From: Salinicola aestuarinus
GTDB lineage: Bacteria > Pseudomonadota > Gammaproteobacteria > Pseudomonadales > Halomonadaceae
Length of the DNA stretch: 64,000 bases
NCBI RefSeq assembly: GCF_003206645.1
Contig: NZ_PZJP01000017.1
Span: forward strand, 19,302 to 83,301
Direction of reading: 5' to 3'
The position numbers and the translations under genes are program-made. Each line of letters opens with the position of its first letter. Position 1 is the stretch's first letter. Below the pieces are notes generated by a model that was not told the DNA's origin, ran no database searches, and saw nothing but the letters and a program-made list of their open reading frames with translations. Positions 51,149 through 59,327 of this stretch are shown piece by piece.

Positions 51149-51274
51149 CACCCACTCGTTCGGGGCGCCGGCCAAGCGCTGGCGCCCCCGTCGCCCGTCT
51201 CAGCCTCACGACACATCTCAGCCCTCACCACAACGGTCAGGTTCACCACAGACCACAACGGCAAGACCAACGAC

Positions 51275-51307
51275 GACGCCCCGTTCACCTTTGGTAGACG
51301 GGGCGTC
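51275..51307. terminator. Bidirectional terminator between fadE and rlpA
   Basis: A perfect 10-bp stem GACGCCCCGT/ACGGGGCGTC with a 13-nt loop, placed between two convergent genes (fadE stop 51148, rlpA stop 51354). The downstream side is only moderately T-rich. Confidence 0.65.
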
Positions 51308-51353
51308 TTCATTCACCTCTTTCGATTTGGCTCTCTCGAGGCGCTTCCGGGGT

Positions 51354-51914
51354 CTACTCGAGTACCTGCAGCCGGACTTCGGCCGTACCCGCATCGACCA
51401 GCCCGAGCTGTTCTGCGGCGCGCTCGGAGACATCGATGATCCGGCCGGGCACAAAAGGCCCGCGGTCGTTGATCCTCACCACGGCGGTGTCACCGGAATC
51501 CAGGAGCGTGACGCGAACCCGGGTGCCGAACGGCAGCGTCTTGTGGGCCGCCGTCATCGCCTGGCCGTCGTAGGGCTCTCCGCTGGCGGTAGGCCGGCCC
51601 TGAAAGTCGCTGGCGTAGTAGGTTGCCTCGCCAACCCGGCGGCGCTGATCGGCCACCGGGCTTTCGACAGGCGCGATCGGGCTTGGCGCCTCGTCCACCA
51701 CCGGGCCCGACGTCTTGCGTTTGGGAACCGACTTGGTGGTGGGCTTGGCCGGGGCCGTGGCACCCGGGGCCGGGGAACCCGAGCGTTCATGCGGCGTTGA
51801 GGTCGTGACGCAGCCGGCGAGTATCAGCGCCGCGCAGAGCCCGGCGAGTAATGCCGCCCCTCTGCGGCGCGGCGACAGGGTCGTCGATGAAACGGTGTGG
51901 TTGTCCATGATCAT
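51354..51914 (-). CDS. rlpA: RlpA-like septal/peptidoglycan lipoprotein
   Basis: 186 residues. The signal sequence ends in the lipobox ALILAGCVTT. A Pro/Ser/Thr/Lys-rich linker follows, then the double-psi beta-barrel (about residues 95-185): GEATYYASDFQGRPTASGEP, ALPFGT-like KTLPFGTRVRVTLLD, VVRINDRGPFVPGRIIDVS and AEVRLQVLE. The His and Asp of the lytic transglycosylase centre are in TAAHKTLPF and RINDRGPF. It has no C-terminal SPOR domain, so it is shorter than E. coli RlpA, which may mean a different localisation. Start codons at 51914 and 51908 are both possible. It is a single gene on the minus strand. Confidence 0.8.
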   Translation of the reverse strand: MIMDNHTVSSTTLSPRRRGAALLAGLCAALILAGCVTTSTPHERSGSPAPGATAPAKPTTKSVPKRKTSGPVVDEAPSPIAPVESPVADQRRRVGEATYYASDFQGRPTASGEPYDGQAMTAAHKTLPFGTRVRVTLLDSGDTAVVRINDRGPFVPGRIIDVSERAAEQLGLVDAGTAEVRLQVLE

Positions 51915-52000
51915 GGCGTCGCGTGGATCCAAGGCGGGCCCTAGGCCGACCGAACACGGTCGTCGTCGAGGCGATCGGCGCATGATAACCGATGAACGCG

Positions 52001-53845
52001 TCAGGAAAGCGGCCAAAAAAGCAAAATCGAAGGAATTGCCACCGCCATGACGACAGCCGACAGTGGTAGCCCAAGCTTCCAGTAGTCGCGAAACCGATAG
52101 CCACCGGGGCCCATCACCAGGGTGTTGGACTGGTGGCCGATCGGCGTCAGGAAGGCACTGGAGGCGCTCACGGCGACGGCCATCAGAAATGGATCCAGCG
52201 ACAGCGAGAAGCCGTTGGCGAGGCTCGCCGCGATGGGCGCCATGAGCAGCGCAGCCGCGGCGTTGTTGACCACGTTGGAGAGCAGCAGGGTCAACACGAA
52301 CAGTGCGCAGAGCGTGAGTATCGGTGGCCAGCCGCTGCCGAACGTGAGCATGGCATCGGCGATCATCGCGGCACCGCCGCTGGTATCCAGCGCCTGTCCT
52401 ACCGGCAGCATCGCCGCCAGCAGCACGATCACCGGCCCCTCGATCGCGTCATACCCCTCGCGTAGCGGCAGCACGCCCAGCGCCAGCGTCACAAGCGCAG
52501 CGAGTGATAGGGCGACCGCCGCCGGCAGCAGGTCGAACAGCATCGCGCCGATAGCGAGGGCGAAGACACTCAGCGCCAGCAGTAGCTGACGTGGCCGTCC
52601 CAGGGCCAGTTTGCGGCTAGCGAGCGGCAGACAGCCAAGCTCGGCGAGACTCTCGCCGAGACCGCCTTCATCCCCCTGGAGCAGCAACACGTCGCCGGTC
52701 TTGAAGCGCACCTCGCGCAGCCGCTGTTTCAGCCGCGCGCCGTCGCGGGAGACCGCCACCAGATGGAGCCCGTGCTGATTGAGCAGACGCAGTTGGGCAA
52801 CGGTCCGGTTGATCAGTATCGAGTCCGCTCGCACCACGGCTTCGACCAGCTGCAGGTCCTCGGCATCGAGTTCGGGTTTCGACCGTCCCGACGCGGCCTC
52901 CACGGTCTCGACGGCACGGTCGGTGGTGGCGTTGTCGTCCCCTGCCGCGGCCTCTGGCTCGGCCCCGCCCAGGGTCAGCCCCGCTTTGTCCTCGAGCTGC
53001 TGCAGATCATCGGTACTCGCCTCCAGCAGCAGGACATCACCGGCCTGCAGCGTGCCGTAGAAACGGTGACCGGGGTGCTGGGTATCGCCGCGGAGCACGG
53101 CGAGAACGGGCACCGGTTCGCTGCACACCTCACGCACCTGACGCAGTGTCCAACCGATCGCCTTCGCCTCCTCACCGACCGTGAGCTCGCTCAGGTACGC
53201 CGAGGTCTCGAATAGCGCGTCCGCCGAGGACTGCCCCTTGCGGTAAGGGATGAAGCGCCAGCCGATCAGCAGCATGAAGGCCAAGCCGGCGAGCGCCACC
53301 AGCCCACCGACAGGCGCAAAGTCGAACATGCGAAACGGCCCGTCGCCCTGGCTCGCGCGAAACGCGCTGATGATGATATTGGGCGGCGTGCCGATCAGTG
53401 TGATCAGCCCGCCGAGCAGCGAGCCGAACGCCAGCGGCATCAGCAACATCGACGGTGAGGTGTCGTGCTCGCGCGCCACCCGCACCGCCACCGGCAGCAG
53501 GAGCGCCAGCGCACCGACGTTGTTCATGACCGCCGAGAGCACGATGACCGTGGCGGTGAGCACGGCCATTTGCCAGAGAGGATTACTGCCCGCCGCCAGC
53601 GTCTTCTCGGCGATCCAGTCGACCAGACCGGCATGCTCGAAGCCGCGACTCAGCACCAGCACCGCGGCAACCGTAATCACCGCCGGGTGGCCGAAGCCGG
53701 CAAACGCCTCGTCAGCCGGTACGACGCCAAGCAGCACGCTCGCCAGCAGCGCCGCCATCGCCACCAGATCGTAACGAAACCGTCCCCAGACGAAACCCAC
53801 CAAGGTGAGCGCGAGTATCGCGAATACCGCGTACGCCTCCTGCAT
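52001..53845 (-). CDS. SLC13/DASS-family transporter with RCK_C domains
   Basis: 614 residues, built like the gene at 19421-21184: membrane segments, a central cytoplasmic pair of RCK_C domains (about residues 200-400; AKAIGWTLRQV and DSILINRTVAQLRLL) and a second membrane half. Signatures: VMNNVGALALLLPVAVRVA, LLGGLITLIGTPPNIIISAFR and IGHQSNTLVMGPGGYRFRDY. It is probably a Na+-coupled anion importer (sulfate or a related oxyanion); the substrate is unknown. An acidic low-complexity insert (EPEAAAGDDNATTDRAVET) lies between the two RCK domains. It is upstream of rlpA on the same strand, with 86 bp between them. Confidence 0.82.
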   Translation of the reverse strand: MQEAYAVFAILALTLVGFVWGRFRYDLVAMAALLASVLLGVVPADEAFAGFGHPAVITVAAVLVLSRGFEHAGLVDWIAEKTLAAGSNPLWQMAVLTATVIVLSAVMNNVGALALLLPVAVRVAREHDTSPSMLLMPLAFGSLLGGLITLIGTPPNIIISAFRASQGDGPFRMFDFAPVGGLVALAGLAFMLLIGWRFIPYRKGQSSADALFETSAYLSELTVGEEAKAIGWTLRQVREVCSEPVPVLAVLRGDTQHPGHRFYGTLQAGDVLLLEASTDDLQQLEDKAGLTLGGAEPEAAAGDDNATTDRAVETVEAASGRSKPELDAEDLQLVEAVVRADSILINRTVAQLRLLNQHGLHLVAVSRDGARLKQRLREVRFKTGDVLLLQGDEGGLGESLAELGCLPLASRKLALGRPRQLLLALSVFALAIGAMLFDLLPAAVALSLAALVTLALGVLPLREGYDAIEGPVIVLLAAMLPVGQALDTSGGAAMIADAMLTFGSGWPPILTLCALFVLTLLLSNVVNNAAAALLMAPIAASLANGFSLSLDPFLMAVAVSASSAFLTPIGHQSNTLVMGPGGYRFRDYWKLGLPLSAVVMAVAIPSILLFWPLS

Positions 53846-53909
53846 GCCGCTTCTCCCGCCGCGTTGAGATCGCTGACCGACGCGGCTCGATATTCCCCGA
53901 GCGGCATCG

Positions 53910-53942
53910 AAAAAGCCGGCGCCGCGAAGTCGCGACGCCGGC
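53910..53942 (-). terminator. Rho-independent terminator of qor
   Basis: Minus strand: stem GCCGGCG/CGCCGGC with an internal CGCGA/TCGCG extension, followed by TTTTT (53910-53914 complement). It lies about 90 bp after the qor stop. Confidence 0.75.
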
Positions 53943-53971
53943 CTGGCTAGCCTGGATCAATTGCCCGCGTC

Positions 53972-54000
53972 CCTGAGGCGGATGATCCCCCCGCCTCAGG
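53972..54000. terminator. Hairpin just after qor
   Basis: Perfect 10-bp stem CCTGAGGCGG/CCGCCTCAGG with a 9-nt loop, 31 bp after the qor stop and before the T-run terminator. No T-run of its own. Confidence 0.4.
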
Positions 54001-54030
54001 GCGCGGCTTCACAAGGGAAGCGTCCGCAAC

Positions 54031-55008
54031 TCAGGGAATGAGAACGGTCGACCCTGTGGTTCCGCGGGACGCGAGCGTCTCCTGCGCCTTGCCCGCGTCC
54101 TCGAGCGAGAATCGCTGGGCAACGTCGACGCGCACCTTGCCGCTCTCCAGCATGTCGAACAGGTCCAGGCACATCTCCTCGAAACGCTCGCGAGTGTCAG
54201 CGTAGCCATTGAGGCTGGGGCGCGTCAGATACAGCGACCCTTTCCTGTTGAGAATCCCGACGTCGATGCCCTCGACCGCGCCGGAGGCATTGCCGAAACT
54301 CACCATGAGACCCCGCGGGGCGAGACAGTCGAGCGAAATCTCCCAAGTGTCCTTGCCTACCGAGTCGTAGACCACCGGCACCATGGCACCGTCGGTGAGT
54401 TCGCGAACCCGCTCGACCACGTTCTCTTGGCGGTAGTTGATCGTCGCCCAGGCACCGTTGCGCTTGGCGATCTCGGCCTTCTCCGATGACCCGACGGTCG
54501 CGATCACCTTGACGCCGAGCGCGTTGGCCCACTGGCAGGCGATCGAGCCGACACCGCCGGCGGCGGCATGGAACAGGATCGTCTCGCCCCCTTCCAGCGG
54601 AAACGTCTGACGCAGCAGATACTGTACGGTCAGCCCCTTGAGCATCACCGCGGCGGCAGCCTCGAAATCGATCTCTTCGGGCAGCTTGATCACCTTGTCA
54701 CTCGGCAGCACGTGCAGTTCGGTGTAGGAACCCAACGGGCCCTGCGCGTAGGCCACGCGATCGCCCACTTTGAGATGATCGACGCCCTCACCCAGGGCAT
54801 CGATCACACCCGCCCCTTCGGTGCCGAGCCCCGATGGCATCGACGGCGCCGGATAGAGCCCGGTGCGAAAGTAGATATCGATGAAGTTGAGCCCGATGGC
54901 GTGGTTCCGGACGCGAACCTCCCCGGGCCCGGGCGCGGCCGGCTCGACGTCGACGATCTCGAGGACTTCCGGCCCGCCGGTGCGGGAGAACTGGATACGC
55001 TTGGCCAT
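54031..55008 (-). CDS. qor: NADPH:quinone reductase (zinc-independent MDR family)
   Basis: 325 residues, close to E. coli QorA (327). It reduces quinones with NADPH. N-terminal MAKRIQFSRTGGPEVLEIVD, the quinone-oxidoreductase signature FHAAAGGVGSIACQWANALG (AAxGGVG nucleotide loop near 150) and VPVVYDSVGKDTWEISLDCL. The Zn-ligand Cys/His residues of alcohol dehydrogenases are lacking. It is a single gene, ending in a good terminator. Confidence 0.9.
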   Translation of the reverse strand: MAKRIQFSRTGGPEVLEIVDVEPAAPGPGEVRVRNHAIGLNFIDIYFRTGLYPAPSMPSGLGTEGAGVIDALGEGVDHLKVGDRVAYAQGPLGSYTELHVLPSDKVIKLPEEIDFEAAAAVMLKGLTVQYLLRQTFPLEGGETILFHAAAGGVGSIACQWANALGVKVIATVGSSEKAEIAKRNGAWATINYRQENVVERVRELTDGAMVPVVYDSVGKDTWEISLDCLAPRGLMVSFGNASGAVEGIDVGILNRKGSLYLTRPSLNGYADTRERFEEMCLDLFDMLESGKVRVDVAQRFSLEDAGKAQETLASRGTTGSTVLIP

Positions 55009-55143
55009 GGACTGCTCCTATTGTTGATTGACCCTGCCGCGAAGAGGGGGACACGCATGCCACCCGGCAAGTGAACACTGTTCATCGAAGCGCCTTCCGC
55101 GCACCGGGTCAACCCGAGGGCCACCCTCGACACGCTGCCCGCG

Positions 55144-55719
55144 TCACAGCGTGATGCGGGGGTAGCGCTCCAGCGCTTCGAGAAAACGCGTTTTGTAGGT
55201 CTCGAAAGTCTCCGGCTGCTGCTTGAAGGTCTTCACGATCCCGTCGCCGTCAAAACGTACCATTTTCGGCAGCGCACCGTTAGCGGGCTCGGGATGGCAG
55301 GGTCCGAGTCCGACCCGGGTGCCCCCCTCGGCGTCGATCCAGCGTTCGATCTTGGCGCTCTTGAAAAACGCCTCTCCGGCTTCGTCCTGAGCCAGAACCC
55401 GGAGCGGTGCCTTGGCGGCGAGCTGTTTGACCAGCTCCCGGCCGTGGGTCTGGACGCCATCACCCTGAGGCGTGGAGAGCATCGCCAGCTCCATGGTTTT
55501 ACCGTCCAGATCGGAAGAGAGCAGCGCCATCGCCAGCGTCTGGCCCTCGTCACCGGTCAGCGCGAACAGCCGCGCCGCCTGCTGCTCGAACAGCACGCCG
55601 AGCGTACCCGCAAAGGTAACCAGGGGCGTCAGGCCCGCGTCCTGGCCGTAGACGTCGGCACAAAGCTGTGCCAGGCACGCCTCGCGACTGTCGGGGTCTT
55701 TCACATGCACGACTTTCAT
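55144..55719 (-). CDS. Conserved-looking hypothetical protein
   Basis: 191 residues; I do not recognise the family. There is no signal peptide or membrane segment. The sequence contains ARLFALTGDEGQTLAMALLS (about 50-69), ELAMLSTPQGDGVQTHGREL, AFFKSAKIERWIDAEGGTRVG and the C-terminal FETYKTRFLEALERYPRI. The strand-helix alternation with a central 'GxGxxxxGRELVKQL' stretch faintly recalls GNAT N-acetyltransferases (pyrophosphate loop followed by helix), but motif A is not complete enough to call. Single gene on the minus strand, upstream of qor with a 135-bp gap. Codon use is like that of the neighbours, so it is likely a real coding gene. Confidence 0.6.
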   Translation of the reverse strand: MKVVHVKDPDSREACLAQLCADVYGQDAGLTPLVTFAGTLGVLFEQQAARLFALTGDEGQTLAMALLSSDLDGKTMELAMLSTPQGDGVQTHGRELVKQLAAKAPLRVLAQDEAGEAFFKSAKIERWIDAEGGTRVGLGPCHPEPANGALPKMVRFDGDGIVKTFKQQPETFETYKTRFLEALERYPRITL

Positions 55720-56091
55720 CGAACTCTCCGCTTCATCGGTCTCGGATCGCCTCCCCGACGATCGCGCTGTCGGACGCGGCGGGAAGGCGTTGGCAAAGGC
55801 GCGCAGGGTAGCACAGCCGCCGCTGCCCCCGGATGACGCCCGCGGCGAATGTCACTGCACGGCAACCTTCAGTGGCTAGACTTCGTCGTGTGTTCATGGC
55901 GAACCGCTGGCTCAACGACGCGCGCGTCGCCAGCGGCGCTAACGACACCCCTTCGCCTTGACGCCACGCCTCGGGTGGACGAAGGTCAGACGCTGGCCGC
56001 GAAGCGGCTCCATCCATTGTCTGATGTGCGCGGCGCCTGTCTTCGACCAGAGCTCGCATCATCGTTATCGCTCGCCGGAGATCGTCGACGC
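55720..56091. other. Divergent intergenic region upstream of ugpQ
   Basis: 372 bp between the hypothetical gene and ugpQ, which diverge here. GC-rich, with no hairpin or consensus promoter that I would call. An open frame continues upstream of ugpQ through this region but lacks family similarity. Confidence 0.4.
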
Positions 56092-56895
56092 ATGAGTCAG
56101 AGTGCTTCTTCACCCGATGCCCCCTCCCGCAATGGTGCGCCGCGCTATATCGCTCACCGGGGCCTCTCGGCGCAGGCGCCGGAGAACACCCTCGCCGCAG
56201 TGCGCGCCGCACACGCGGCGGGCTGCGACTGGGTCGAACTCGACGTGCAGCTACTGGGCGACGCCACACCGGTCCTGTGGCACGACGCCGGTCTCAAACG
56301 CTGCTCCGACGGCCGCGGCAAGTTGCTGAACCTGGATGCGCCGCGTGCCGCCCAGCTCGACGTCGGCGCATGGTTCAGCGAAGCGTTTCGCGGCGAGCGA
56401 ATGGCGACGCTCGAGCAGATGCTCGCGCTGATCGTCGAACTCGACATGGGGCTCAATCTCGAACTCAAGGTGTGCCGCGGTCGTAACCCCATCGAGCTTG
56501 CGCGCACCGCGCTGCCGCCGGTGCTCGAGGCGCTTCCTCCCGAGCGGCTTATCGTCTCCTCCTTCGATCGTCACGCGCTGACCGCCGCCCGCGCGCTCGA
56601 GCCCGACGCCGATCGTCTGCGTCTCGGCGTGCTCGACGACAAGGCGCCCAAGCTATGGTGGCGAGAAACCGAGCGCCTTTCGGCTTATAGCCTTCATCTG
56701 GACTGGCGCAAGTTGAAAGTGAAGCGCGCCCACGAGATCGTCGACGAGGCCGTCAAACTCTTCTGCTATACCGCCAATGACCCTGGCCCCTTCGACAAGC
56801 TCTGGGATTGGGGGGTCGACGGCGTGATCAGCGACGATCCCACCCGATTCGTCGTCCACGCCGCCAGGGCCCCTACGGCCAAAGACCGCGAATAG
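56092..56895 (+). CDS. ugpQ: Glycerophosphodiester phosphodiesterase
   Basis: 267 residues, a cytoplasmic GDPD that splits glycerophosphodiesters into glycerol 3-phosphate and an alcohol. The opening YIAHRGLSAQAPENT carries the catalytic HRG and E-N of the family. WVELDVQLLGDATPVLWHD supplies the metal-binding E-x-D and second His, and MGLNLELK the next metal ligand. VDGVISDDPTR closes the TIM barrel. GGAG sits 11 bases before the ATG at 56092; the longer frame from 55849 has no extra conserved sequence. Length fits UgpQ (247) rather than periplasmic GlpQ. It has no signal peptide. Confidence 0.88.
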   Translation: MSQSASSPDAPSRNGAPRYIAHRGLSAQAPENTLAAVRAAHAAGCDWVELDVQLLGDATPVLWHDAGLKRCSDGRGKLLNLDAPRAAQLDVGAWFSEAFRGERMATLEQMLALIVELDMGLNLELKVCRGRNPIELARTALPPVLEALPPERLIVSSFDRHALTAARALEPDADRLRLGVLDDKAPKLWWRETERLSAYSLHLDWRKLKVKRAHEIVDEAVKLFCYTANDPGPFDKLWDWGVDGVISDDPTRFVVHAARAPTAKDRE

Positions 56896-56987
56896 CGCCC
56901 ACAACCGTCGCCAAATAGCCTCTTTGGCTCGCCCCGCCTGCCATTACCATGGCTAGCCGTTACCGTCTCCCACGCAGCGAGCCGTTC

Positions 56988-57821
56988 ATGAATCCCTCGA
57001 CGCTTATCGGCGTGATCACCAGCGCCCTTCTGCTGGCGACCGTCGTGCTCTTCTCAGCCCACGCCCCGGGCAGCTTTCTCAATCTGCCGGGGCTGGCGAT
57101 CGTCGTCACCGGCACCCTCGCCGCCAGCTTCATCAGCTACCCGCTGGAGGAACTGCGACGACTCGCCCATCAGGTCCACGTGGTGTTTCGCCGCGAAACG
57201 GCCCAGCGCGAACTCGACGCCGACCTGGATCAGCTCATCGAGATGGCCCGCCACTGGAACCGCGGCAACATTCGCGCCGTCGAGAGCGTGCTCGCCAGCA
57301 CCACCAACCCGTTTCTGCGCACCGGCATGCAGATGGTGATCGCCAACAGCCGCGAAGAAGAGATCCGCGAGATGCTGCGCTGGCGGATGATGCGGCTCAA
57401 GACCCGCGAGCGGGCCGACGCGCAGATCCTGCGCACCATGGCGGTGTACGCGCCCGCCTTCGGCATGCTCGGCACGCTGGTGGGGCTGATCAACATGCTG
57501 GAGGTCATCCAGGCCGGCGATATCGCGATCATCGGCCCGCGCCTCGCGGTCGCTTTGATGTCGACCTTCTACGGCATTCTGCTCGCCAATCTGGCGTTCA
57601 AGCCGGTGGCGGTGAAACTCGAGCGCCGCACCGAGGCGCGCCTGATCGCCATGACGCTGCTGCTCGAGGGCGTGACCATGGTCAGCAAACGCCGCCTGCC
57701 CGCCTTCATCGAAGAGGCGCTCGGCACCTACCGCGCCGAGTATCGCGACGAAATGCGTGACAGCCCGGCGACGGCGACGCCGGAAACGCCCGAGACGCCA
57801 GAGACGTCGCGCCCGGCATGA
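56988..57821 (+). CDS. MotA-like proton/sodium channel protein
   Basis: 277 residues, MotA/PomA family. TM1 is at about 5-22 (LIGVITSALLLATVVLFSA) and TM2 at about 30-48 (LPGLAIVVTGTLAASFIS). A cytoplasmic domain follows with basic and acidic residues in the torque region (EEEIREMLRWRMMRLKTRER), then TM3 (MAVYAPAFGMLGTLVGLINML) and TM4 (GPRLAVALMSTFYGILLANLAFKPVAVKL). ALMSTFYGI-type TM4 is the MotA signature. The C-terminus ends in a PETPETPETSRPA repeat. It overlaps the MotB-like gene by 4 bp. The flagellar role is uncertain because no flagellar or chemotaxis gene is nearby; a gliding or wall-linked energy-coupling role is the alternative. Start chosen by the family N-terminus; no strong ribosome binding site. 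Confidence 0.72.
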   Translation: MNPSTLIGVITSALLLATVVLFSAHAPGSFLNLPGLAIVVTGTLAASFISYPLEELRRLAHQVHVVFRRETAQRELDADLDQLIEMARHWNRGNIRAVESVLASTTNPFLRTGMQMVIANSREEEIREMLRWRMMRLKTRERADAQILRTMAVYAPAFGMLGTLVGLINMLEVIQAGDIAIIGPRLAVALMSTFYGILLANLAFKPVAVKLERRTEARLIAMTLLLEGVTMVSKRRLPAFIEEALGTYRAEYRDEMRDSPATATPETPETPETSRPA

Positions 57822-58750
57822 GCGCGCTCGCGACCCCGACACCCCGCGGCCCCCTTGGCGACGCGCTGCTCGACGAGCCGCTCTTCGACGTTCTCGACCA
57901 GAGCGCGGAGAGTGACTCGTGGCTGATGAGCTATCTCGACCTGCTGATGTTGCTCATCACCTTCTTCGTGCTGATGCTCGCGCTGTATGCCGGGCGCCCC
58001 GCGGCAACCGAGCCATCGCTGTTCTCGGACGCGCCTCGACTGCCCGTGGCGGTGGCGCTGGTCACCGCGCCCCCCGCGTTTCCGCCAGCGCTGCCCGCGC
58101 GAGCGCCGGCGCAAGAGTCGACGAGCGCAAGACCCGCCGCGTCGAAGGCGGGCCAATTGCCGTTGGCGTTCTATCGCCCCCCCAAACGCCTGGCCCCGGC
58201 GCCCGTCGCCACTGATGTCGGCTTCTACGCGCCCCGAGCGTCGTCGGCTAGCCCCATCGTCGCGCCTGCGCCAGAGCCCGCTCGGCTGGCCTACTCGGTT
58301 CCCCTGTTCGAGATCGCCCCCCCCGCGGCCGAGCTTCCGCGAATCGATGGCGTCGAGGTCACGGCGATCCCCCGCGGCTACAACCTGCGCATCGAGGATC
58401 ATCTGTTGTTCGACAGCAGCGCCGTCGCCGTCAGCGGCAACGGTCAGCAGCTCGTCGAGCGGCTGCTTCCGCTAGTGGAGCAGTTCGACGGCACCATCTC
58501 GGTGGAGGGGCATACCGACAGCGTACCGATCTCCACGGATCGCTTCCCTTCCAACTGGGAGCTCTCGGCGGCGCGCGCCTCGGCGGTGGTCAGGGCGCTA
58601 CGCCAGGCCGGCGTTCCCGCCGATCGGCTGCGGGCCACCGGCTACGCCGACGTCGAACCCTTGGCGGATAACGACACCGTGGCAGGCCGCTCGCGCAACC
58701 GCCGGGTCGAGATCGTGCTGCAGAACCCCCGCGGCGCGACGACGCCCTGA
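57818..58750 (+). CDS. MotB-like OmpA-domain stator protein
   Basis: 310 residues. The single N-terminal membrane helix SWLMSYLDLLMLLITFFVLMLAL (about 34-56) has Asp41 at the position of the ion-binding Asp of MotB. A long Pro/Ala-rich spacer (about 60-170) replaces the short plug region. The C-terminal OmpA-like peptidoglycan domain is complete: LLFDSSAVAVSGNGQQLVER, ISVEGHTDSVPIS, NWELSAARASAVVRALRQAG and SRNRRVEIVL. It would anchor the channel to the wall. It is translated from an ATG overlapping the MotA-like stop. The long linker is unusual for flagellar MotB, so a different function is possible. Confidence 0.72.
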   Translation: MSALATPTPRGPLGDALLDEPLFDVLDQSAESDSWLMSYLDLLMLLITFFVLMLALYAGRPAATEPSLFSDAPRLPVAVALVTAPPAFPPALPARAPAQESTSARPAASKAGQLPLAFYRPPKRLAPAPVATDVGFYAPRASSASPIVAPAPEPARLAYSVPLFEIAPPAAELPRIDGVEVTAIPRGYNLRIEDHLLFDSSAVAVSGNGQQLVERLLPLVEQFDGTISVEGHTDSVPISTDRFPSNWELSAARASAVVRALRQAGVPADRLRATGYADVEPLADNDTVAGRSRNRRVEIVLQNPRGATTP

Positions 58751-58880
58751 ACTCACGCCTTGAACTGACGCCTTGACCCCGGGCCCCGCCCCCCCCCCGC
58801 GGGAGAAGGGGAACCGGCGGTTGTCCCGCGTCGCCCCGGCGTTTGCCTTTTATAGGGAAGCTGCGACAATCCGGCGCGTC

Positions 58881-59096
58881 GAGAGCGACGTGTTCGGGAA
58901 ACGGGTGAAAACCCCGTACTGCCCCCGCAACGGTAATCGCGCAGGCACCGGCAAGGATCGCATCCGGCCACTGTGAAACGGTATTCAAGGGAACGTACCG
59001 GGACATGGGAAGGCGCCAGTGCCGACGGCCAATCCGAGGAGGCATCGCTTCCGACGACGCCCGTCACGCGAGAGTCCGGAGACCGGCGTCGCTCTC
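58881..59096 (+). ncRNA. Cobalamin (AdoCbl) riboswitch
   Basis: A closing helix is formed by GAGAGCGACG (58881-58890) and CGTCGCTCTC (59087-59096), a perfect 10-bp pair. Inside, the order is GGGAAACGGGTGAAAACCCC, ACTGCCCCCGCAACGGTAA, GCCACTGTGAAAC, GGGAAGGCGCC and the B12-box-like AGTCCGGAGACCGGC. It is followed by a 231-nt segment to the btuB start. It should lower btuB expression when cobalamin is plentiful. Confidence 0.93.
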
Positions 59097-59327
59097 TACA
59101 CTGGCTGGTGCGGAGGGCCTCATCCAGTGGCGACACGTCTCTCGGCACGACGACGCTCAAGCGTCGTCGTAATGCACCGGTGCGCGCTAACCTGCCGCCC
59201 GGTTCGGCCCGCGCACGCTCGGTGCCGAGCGACGTGCGTGTCACAGCGTCCTCCCATCGCGATTTCGCTCAGAGGTAGCCACTACATCTCGAAAGGCTAC
59301 CCATCGCGCCTGGGGATCACCGCAAAC

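Noticed and set aside
49688..51175. 495-codon open frame on the minus strand
   Set aside because: Antisense to fadE; no motif, composition of a high-GC shadow frame.
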